Part shown: piece by piece, positions 56,540 through 64,000 of the stretch
How positions within the stretch are numbered: position 1 is the first letter of the stretch
Layout: every line of letters begins with the position of its first letter
The notes under the pieces: generated by a model
The model's database searches: none
Told to the model about the DNA's origin: nothing
What the model saw: only the letters and a program-made list of their open reading frames with translations
Program-made: the position numbers and the translations under genes
Assembly (NCBI GenBank): GCA_039619475.1
Contig: CM077115.1
Coordinates: forward strand, 486,969,352-487,033,351
Source: Icerya purchasi
Lineage: Eukaryota > Arthropoda > Insecta > Hemiptera > Monophlebidae
DNA: 64,000 nucleotides
Direction: 5' to 3'

Positions 56540-56925
56540 TTGTAACAAGTTTTCCATTATTTCTTAGCATGTTCTTCTGTTTTAGGGTCTTTTTGCGCTA
56601 TTTTTTCATCAATTTATATTATTTCACATCGTTTTTCTGGTGATTTTAGTGCCTTTCACACAATTTTACTAATTATTTTCTACTATTTCTTAACATGTTC
56701 TTCTGTTTTAGGTCCTTTTTGCACTATTTTTTCATCAATTTATGTTATTTCACATCGTTTTTCTGGTGATTTTAGTGCCTTTCACACAATTTTACTAATT
56801 ATTTTCTACTATTTCTTAACATGTTCTTCTGTTTTAGGTCCTTTTTGCACTATTTTTTCATCAATTTATGTTATTTCACATCGTTTTTCTAGTGTTTTAC
56901 TACCTTTCACACAATTTTACTCAAT
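56540..56925. repeat. tandem repeat, 126-bp unit, three copies (left arm)
   Basis: The word ATGTTCTTCTGTTTTAGG returns at 126-bp spacing (56568, 56694 and 56820). Copies two and three are nearly identical, while copy one and the edge of copy three diverge. The same array is present inverted in the right arm at 61275-61660. Confidence 0.85.
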
Positions 56926-57795
56926 TTTTCCCCATCTTTGAAGATTTTTTTTCATTTATCTCATACATTATATCTCCGAATGTGACGATTAGCTATCCTT
57001 TTAAGTACATTTTTTAATTCGATATAAGTGAGGAGTACTTTTCAGGTCGACATGTATACTTCGTGATATGACATTCAATTCATTATTAATCTATGTTTCA
57101 ACAGGTTTGTGGTCGGTTGTTGGAGGTTTACAGAACTTTCTGTTGCATTGCTTATAGTATAATGGTTCTTGTGTGCTAGTGAGATGATGGTGTTTTGTGG
57201 GGAATAATAAACATGGGAAAGAGAAGGAGTGCGTCCCATCAAGCAGGGGGAGTGATGCTTCGTAATTAACTTGGGTATTGCGCGCATTGCATGGCAGTTA
57301 TAATATGCTCGAGCAAAAATTAGTCGCTGTACTCGCATGGTGTTCATGTTATTCATTAAATGTTCACACTGAGAGATGCAATGGGCTCATCATCAGATGG
57401 ATCCATGCTATCATTTCGATTTTTATAATTGTAATCTGCACTGAGCATGTATGTATTACAACAAACCAATCAACTCTGTTACAGATGGTAATGTTTGAGG
57501 ATAGATAGTGAAACGTTCATTAGAACATGAATGTGTATACAAAGTGTTGTTACATCACATGTATGTCATCAAATTAACTAAAATGTTGCGTCTATAGTAA
57601 AAAAAAAGAAATGAGGGTTTTTCCCTAAGAGGGCGACTATAATAAAATTGATGCGATTTTAGATGGAAATGGGGTATTTTACAGTAAAAACACTGTTTTG
57701 CACCTAAATGGTGAATATTCTGGAGGTTAAACGGCATTTTTCACACAAAATTTGATGTTTTTTTATAAATGTGGCTATTTTACTCCTACATGGAG

Positions 57796-57796
57796 T

Positions 57797-57830
<34 letters not shown>

Positions 57831-58513
57831 AATTTGCGGGTCCCACAAGGCACTAGCCCGTCTGTGGGTTCCCAACATAATTATATCGTTTATTTATACA
57901 ATATAACATCAACTTAAGGTACATTACAAAGTTAATTATCTTATGCAATACTATACTACAAAATTCACACTCTCAATTATACATTTATCTAATATATTAT
58001 TTGCTATTTAGATATCTTAATATATTAGCTTATATATTACAATGGTATAATAAAATTTTTATATAGTTACCACACTCTGAATAGCAGCTTAAAACTGAGG
58101 ATCGTAGCCAATCGTATATCAAAATTTTTATTATTATTATTATTATTGTTATTATTATTGTTATTATTATTATTATTGTTATTATTATTGTTATTATTAT
58201 TTTTATTGCTATTATTATTGTTATTATTATTATTATTGTTATTATTATTGTTATTATTATTATTACAATTATTTCTATTGTTCTTTATACCATGCTATCA
58301 GCCAAATTTTAATTTTGTTTTTCCATATCTCCAGTTTTTCCTCATTTTGGATTTCCTTTGGTATCTTCTCCATTAATTTTATTAATACTTCTTCATCCAC
58401 ATTATCTATTTTATTGTTAATTCCCCTGAGTCGTACATAATAAGGTCGGTCGCTATTTCTAGTTATGTACGTTCTCGTTTTAGTTGATAACTGCCTATTT
58501 TCAAGTTTAATTT
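57796..58513 (-). mobile_element. 5'-truncated LINE insertion present in only one palindrome arm
   Basis: The right arm shows the empty site: the sequence around TAATTT is uninterrupted near 60400. In the left arm TAATTT appears on both sides (57796-57801 and 58508-58513), enclosing about 706 bp. On the minus strand the insert encodes the end of an open frame (58507-58288, ending KNKIKIWLIAWYKEQ), then a long (AAT/AAC)n microsatellite (58129-58265) and AT-rich 3' sequence with an AATAAA near 57890, and ends in a poly(A) tail (57802-57826). This is a target-primed retrotransposition with a 6-bp duplication. The LINE family is not identified. Confidence 0.88.
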
Positions 58514-59261
58514 CTGCATGAGGAGTACTTTTTGGACTGACATGTATACTTCTTGATGTGGTATTCAATTCATTCTGAAGCTATGTTTGAACAGCTTTGT
58601 AAATGGTTGGGGGGGGGGGAGTTTACAGAACTTTTCTGCTGCATCAGTTATAGTATAATAGTTTTTATATGCTAGTGAGATGAAGGTATTTGGTTAGGAA
58701 TAATAAATATGGGTAAGAGGTGGAGTGCATCCCAATCAAGCATGGGAGAGTATTGTTTGGGAATTAACTCCATTATTTGCACACATTGCAATACAATTAT
58801 AATCAGTTTGGTCAAAATTACTTGTTGTATATCGTTCATGTTATACATTAAACATTCACACTGAGAAACGGACTGGATTCTTCGACATCAAGGTCCATGC
58901 GATCATTACACTCTTACTCAACAATTTGTGACGTTTCATACTATTTTTTAATGTTTTGAACGGCTCTTATGATGTATTTCAGCACATTTTCACAGGTAGA
59001 AAGTTCGTAATGCGAAATAATTTGAATTATTTCGACAGTCTTTACACACAAATAAAATACTATACCATTAACACACTCAACATGAAACAAATCATTACAA
59101 ATAGAAATAAACATCGAAATTGCGCAGAAATTTTAATGAAATTCAAGAAGCATAGTGTATATGAAAATGAATATATGTATTCTTTAAATCAACACTCCAA
59201 ACTTGCAGTTTCAGAATTATATCAGACACTGACTAAGAACCCCCTTGTTCCTTTTGCTGCA

Positions 59262-59402
59262 TGTATATGTATATATGTTGATATATATATGTATATATAT
59301 GTAGATATATATGTATATATGTTGATATATATATGTATATATATGTAGATATATATGTATATATATATATATATGTAGATAATATATGTATATATGTAGA
59401 TA

Positions 59403-59441
<39 letters not shown>

Positions 59442-59655
59442 ACATATATACATATATATATCAACATATATACATATATATCTACATATATATATATATA
59501 TTATCTACATATATATATATATATACATATATATCTACATATATACATATATATCTACATATATACATATATTATCTACATATATATATATATATATACA
59601 TATATATCTACATATATATACATATATATATCAACATATATACATATACATGCAG
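59262..59655. repeat. TA-rich minisatellite at the palindrome centre
   Basis: Alternating TATATG/CATATA tracts with interspersed GTAGA, GTTGA and their complements change orientation at about 59430. On the left side the G-containing form dominates (TATGTAGATATATATG), on the right its complement (CATATATATCTACATA). The two halves are not exactly equal in length. It can fold into a cruciform and is the likely turning point or origin of the palindrome. Confidence 0.85.
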
Positions 59656-61274
59656 CAAAAGGAACAAGGGGGTTCTTAGTCAGTGTCTGATATAATTCTG
59701 AAACTGCAAGTTTGGAGTGTTGATTTAAAGAATACATATATTCATTTTCATATACACTATGCTTCTTGAATTTCATTAAAATTTCTGCGCAATTTCGATG
59801 TTTATTTCTATTTGTAATGATTTGTTTCATGTTGAGTGTGTTAATGGTATAGTATTTTATTTGTGTGTAAAGACTGTCGAAATAATTCAAATTATTTCGC
59901 ATTACGAACTTTCTACCTGTGAAAATGTGCTGAAATACATCATAAGAGCCGTTCAAAACATTAAAAAATAGTATGAAACGTCACAAATTGTTGAATAAGA
60001 GTGTAATGATCGCATGGACCTTGATGTCGAAGAATCCAGTCCGTTTCTCAGTGTGAATGTTTAATGTATAACATGAACGATATACAACAAGTAATTTTGA
60101 CCAAACTGATTATAATTGTATTGCAATGTGTGCAAATAATGGAGTTAATTCCCAAACAATACTCTCCCATGCTTGATTGGGATGCACTCCACCTCTTACC
60201 CATATTTATTATTCCTAACCAAATACCTTCATCTCACTAGCATATAAAAACTATTATACTATAACTGATGCAGCAGAAAAGTTCTGTAAACTCCCCCCCC
60301 CCCAACCATTTACAAAGCTGTTCAAACATAGCTTCAGAATGAATTGAATACCACATCAAGAAGTATACATGTCAGTCCAAAAAGTACTCCTCATGCAGAA
60401 ATTACTCCATGTAGGAGTAAAATAGCCACATTTATAAAAAAACATCAAATTTTGTGTGAAAAATGCCGTTTAACCTCCAGAATATTCACCATTTAGGTGC
60501 AAAACAGTGTTTTTACTGTAAAATACCCCATTTCCATCTAAAATCGCATCAATTTTATTATAGTCGCCCTCTTAGGGAAAAACCCTCATTTCTTTTTTTT
60601 TACTATAGACGCAACATTTTAGTTAATTTGATGACATACATGTGATGTAACAACACTTTGTATACACATTCATGTTCTAATGAACGTTTCACTATCTATC
60701 CTCAAACATTACCATCTGTAACAGAGTTGATTGGTTTGTTGTAATACATACATGCTCAGTGCAGATTACAATTATAAAAATCGAAATGATAGCATGGATC
60801 CATCTGATGATGAGCCCATTGCATCTCTCAGTGTGAACATTTAATGAATAACATGAACACCATGCGAGTACAGCGACTAATTTTTGCTCGAGCATATTAT
60901 AACTGCCATGCAATGCGCGCAATACCCAAGTTAATTACGAAGCATCACTCCCCCTGCTTGATGGGACGCACTCCTTCTCTTTCCCATGTTTATTATTCCC
61001 CACAAAACACCATCATCTCACTAGCACACAAGAACCATTATACTATAAGCAATGCAACAGAAAGTTCTGTAAACCTCCAACAACCGACCACAAACCTGTT
61101 GAAACATAGATTAATAATGAATTGAATGTCATATCACGAAGTATACATGTCGACCTGAAAAGTACTCCTCACTTATATCGAATTAAAAAATGTACTTAAA
61201 AGGATAGCTAATCGTCACATTCGGAGATATAATGTATGAGATAAATGAAAAAAAATCTTCAAAGATGGGGAAAA

Positions 61275-61660
61275 ATTGAGTAAAATTGTGTGAAAGGTAG
61301 TAAAACACTAGAAAAACGATGTGAAATAACATAAATTGATGAAAAAATAGTGCAAAAAGGACCTAAAACAGAAGAACATGTTAAGAAATAGTAGAAAATA
61401 ATTAGTAAAATTGTGTGAAAGGCACTAAAATCACCAGAAAAACGATGTGAAATAACATAAATTGATGAAAAAATAGTGCAAAAAGGACCTAAAACAGAAG
61501 AACATGTTAAGAAATAGTAGAAAATAATTAGTAAAATTGTGTGAAAGGCACTAAAATCACCAGAAAAACGATGTGAAATAATATAAATTGATGAAAAAAT
61601 AGCGCAAAAAGACCCTAAAACAGAAGAACATGCTAAGAAATAATGGAAAACTTGTTACAA
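61275..61660. repeat. tandem repeat, 126-bp unit (right arm)
   Basis: Inverted counterpart of the array at 56540-56925, with the same number of copies. Confidence 0.85.
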
Positions 61661-61963
61661 TTAGTTAGAAATGTGGGAAAATGTTGTCATAGTGTTGAAA
61701 TATAAGAAAATTGTAAAAGAAAAAAAAAAAACGTTTATTACATGACTCTGCAACAGCGAGTAAAGCCTGGGCGATGGATAAAGAAATGTTGATTGTCAAA
61801 TTGTATTAAGAGTCCCTTGCCCCCACCAGCTTAAAAGGAATGGTTACAGAGAGCTGTTTAAAGATTCCCTTAATGTACAGGGTATGTCTGTGAATGTATT
61901 GTGAAAATGTTGAGTAAATGTTTCAGATCTTACGGATTCTCTTATTAAACGACTGTATGATAG

Positions 61964-62220
61964 TCTGTTGAAGATATCGAGCGGAACCTCCAGCAGCGGG
62001 TGGGCGAATATAAAGATCATGTTGATGCATTGGATCAAGTGCTCAAAGATGTGACTTTTAAAGCCAATAATCAAATGGAGAGATCGCAATTGCGGACCTA
62101 CAACGTTCAACGGCTACAACGATTGCTAAGCTGTATGTGTGCATAGATGAAGTGGAAGGATTGAAAGCAAAAATATCGACAGATATCACTGACGACGATC
62201 GAAATGGTAAAAAGTTGTAA
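61964..62220 (+). pseudogene. coiled-coil coding remnant, right-arm copy
   Basis: A 60-codon open stretch (61964-62146) has coding-like composition with a heptad pattern: VEDIERNLQQRVGEYKDHV is followed by DALDQVLKDV and an RLQRLL end. A second frame (62143-62220) continues EVEGLKAKISTDITDDD to a stop. A third frame just upstream (61926-61966) reads DLTDSLIKRLYDSL. Taken together they look like one frameshifted gene remnant of the older element, possibly structural. I find no family. The same remnant is mirrored at 55980-56236. Confidence 0.35.
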
Positions 62221-64000
62221 GAAAAAAACCTAACAAAGATGTTGAAAGAATGATGAAAATTGTGTGAAAGGTGGTAAAAACACTGGAAAAATAGTGTTAA
62301 ATAGCAAAAAATTGATTAAAACTGTGTAAAAGTATTAAAATGTAAGATAACGATGAGAAATGTTGTAAAATTGGTTATAATTAGTCAAAAGTGATGAAAA
62401 TGTTTACTACATATCAATGTCACTGCTTTTACATCTAAAATACTGCAAAGGTATAACTCAATGTCTAAGTTGTGAGGGTAATGTGATTATTCTTTGTTAA
62501 CTTCTTTATCACACATATATCAAACGTAACAAAATATATATTTTTATCTCTCTCATTCTATAACTGTATCTGTACTTGTGATCGCGCTTGAACGGATGTT
62601 TTCTACTAACACAGTCATATATTTTACATGCATGCATACTCACCCACAATCACACATCATCTCACATATACAATGGTAGTACAATTTCAGCATGCGTCTC
62701 TCTCTCCATAATCATGAATACTAATCATAGTCATCATCATACATTTCAAAAATAATAGTATGAGGGAAATTTAAAGAAAAAAAATGTAAAATAAGTCGTC
62801 TTTAAACAATGCAAGATACATAATTTTCCTTCAAATTTTATATTCCAAATAATAAGACTCATACATTTACAACAGTTGTGTAACATTCTATTTAAGTGAT
62901 AGGATTTTAGAAATAAACTGTAGGAATAAAGCATGGTACGAAAATTTCTTTCACAGTTTGAAATTGACAAATGAAGGAAAGAGATGATCTAGCAAAGAAC
63001 TGATTGTTTCGCAAAAAGTTGTGTGTCTCCGCATCTAAAATGAATGATATGAGGTTATGAAGACCGCTTGGTATGAACTTACAAAAGTATATGATAAAAA
63101 ATGTAAAGTAAGTGAACAACACCTGTGATCAATATTTATGTGTGCGGGGGACTGCTTATATTCTTTCATAGGGTCTTGCAACAGATTCGAATAAAAAATT
63201 ATAAATGAATGAAACATGAAAATAATATACATGCTGGTGTTAATTTTGAAAATATATCATAAGATTTTTCAGAAACATACAGTTGAGTAGAAAAAAAGGT
63301 GAGATAATAATTTTGCTAGCATAAACGTATATTTAGACTAATTTCGTATGTTAATGGTGTATAGCATGAAAGGAATGGTATGAAGGTTTCATTATGATTA
63401 AAATGATGTTGTTGTTTTGTATGACTTTGCAATAATGATAATACAGAAGAAAAAAATTATGTATGATTGGAAAAAACTATATGAGAGAATAATTGATTTT
63501 AGGTAATAAAATAGTATACTTTGAATAATTTTAAAACATGTTGTAGGATTTTTTTTCAGAAATGTACAAAAGGAATATAAAGATTAATTGATATACTAAT
63601 TTTAATAGCAAGAACATATATTTAGAATAATTTCGTGTTATATTATTAAATTTTGAAGATCGTTAGCATGAGGGAAAAGGAGTTATTGCTTTGGTATGAG
63701 TAAAGTGAACGAAATGTTTTCATAGGTTAGTGATTATATACGAGTAGAAGAAAAAATTATGTTTGATCGGCTTTGATATTGAAACAATAGTACGCTTGGA
63801 CTAATTTAAGAAAAAAAAAAAATTACATGATAGGTTATTGGAGGCGTATGGTGTACACATTCATAGATGCCGTGATTGTATTGCCCTTGTCATGCATGGA
63901 AAATAAAAAAATTAAAAACATTATTACAAATTCATGATGTTAAAAAAAATAACGAAAAAATTAATTCATGATGTAATTATAAGGAGCGGCTTCGTTATGC

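Larger units (their letters stand above)
54200..59455 (+). repeat. left arm of a giant palindrome
   Basis: It matches the reverse complement of the right arm from about 59456 to the window end. Outside the insertion at 57796-58513, positions on the two arms sum to 118200 (54200 pairs with 64000, 57555 with 60645). Inside that insertion's inner side the sum is 118912. In the stretches I compared base by base (54200-54360, 57595-57610, 58515-58650) I found no mismatch, and even an 11-G run and a 9-A run have equal lengths. The arm begins at or before 54200. It continues the older element's repeat cores to about 54970 and holds a 126-bp tandem repeat and coding-like remnants, but no intact gene. 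Confidence 0.93.
59456..64000 (-). repeat. right arm of the giant palindrome, running off the window
   Basis: Reverse complement of the left arm, without the LINE insertion. It continues past base 64000, so the arm length is a minimum of about 4.5 kb here. No intact gene. Frames of 60-90 codons are mirror copies of those in the other arm and show no known family. Confidence 0.93.

Noticed and set aside
58129..58376. Open frame of mostly leucines
   Set aside because: It is a translation of the (TTA/TTG) microsatellite within the LINE 3' region. The real coding remnant is on the other strand.
59217..59695. Long open frames rich in Tyr and Ile in the TA-rich centre
   Set aside because: They are translations of an alternating TATATG/CATATA minisatellite in every frame on both strands, so they are not genes.
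54200..64000. Palindrome as a simple missed-adapter sequencing artefact
   Set aside because: A single-molecule artefact would carry the LINE insertion in both arms. Only one arm has it, with target duplications. Haplotype misjoining remains possible.
1..64000. CRISPR array or bacterial operon features
   Set aside because: No regularly spaced identical repeats with unique spacers, and all elements present are eukaryotic. The compact Polinton gene blocks are viral in style, not bacterial.

Overview
The window looks like an arthropod, most probably insect, nuclear genome. It is strongly AT-rich, has no recognisable single-copy host gene, and is packed with eukaryotic mobile elements: R1-, jockey- and I-like LINEs, a BEL/Pao LTR element, a mariner, a tRNA-derived sequence and Polinton/Maverick DNA. 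I cannot name the species from sequence alone.

From 1 to about 28.2 kb lies a retrotransposon graveyard. It holds truncated LINE fragments on both strands (1-665, 1741-2970, 4504-6165, 10960-11640, 11870-13390, 17690-18190, 19597-19800), one nearly full-length but frameshifted jockey-like element (6166-10873) inserted into an older LINE, a decayed BEL/Pao element (about 13.4-16.9 kb), an internally deleted mariner (22181-23005) and long gene-free AT-rich stretches.

The centrepiece is a complete Polinton/Maverick (adintovirus-like) element at 30799-52000, 21.2 kb long. It begins AG and ends CT, has terminal inverted repeats of about 0.78 and 0.67 kb, and is flanked by a perfect 6-bp target duplication (TACATT). 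It carries a protein-primed type family B DNA polymerase, a chromodomain integrase, a packaging ATPase, an adenain-type protease, a double jelly-roll major capsid protein, a minor capsid protein, and a phospholipase A2-type minor capsid protein. It also carries a fibre-like coiled-coil protein, a conserved protein of unknown function, a small basic protein, a stand-alone copy of the polymerase N-terminal domain, and a tandem pair of paralogous unknown proteins. Nearly all frames are open, so the insertion looks young. The genes form a leftward block (fibre-like, integrase, unknown, ATPase) and a rightward capsid block that diverge from about 36.6 kb, with the polymerase on the minus strand at the right.

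This element sits inside an older element of the same lineage. Its left terminus is at 28268 (AGTAGTCAATAAAT, matching the young terminus), and its diverged roughly 200-bp repeat units resume on the other side of the young insertion at 52007. From 54200 to the window end the sequence is a giant, essentially perfect palindrome centred near 59.4 kb on a TA-rich minisatellite. One arm alone carries a roughly 0.7-kb LINE insertion with its own target duplication. I propose that the older element is a very large fold-back derivative of the Polinton family. If so, its right end should lie about 4.7 kb beyond the window.
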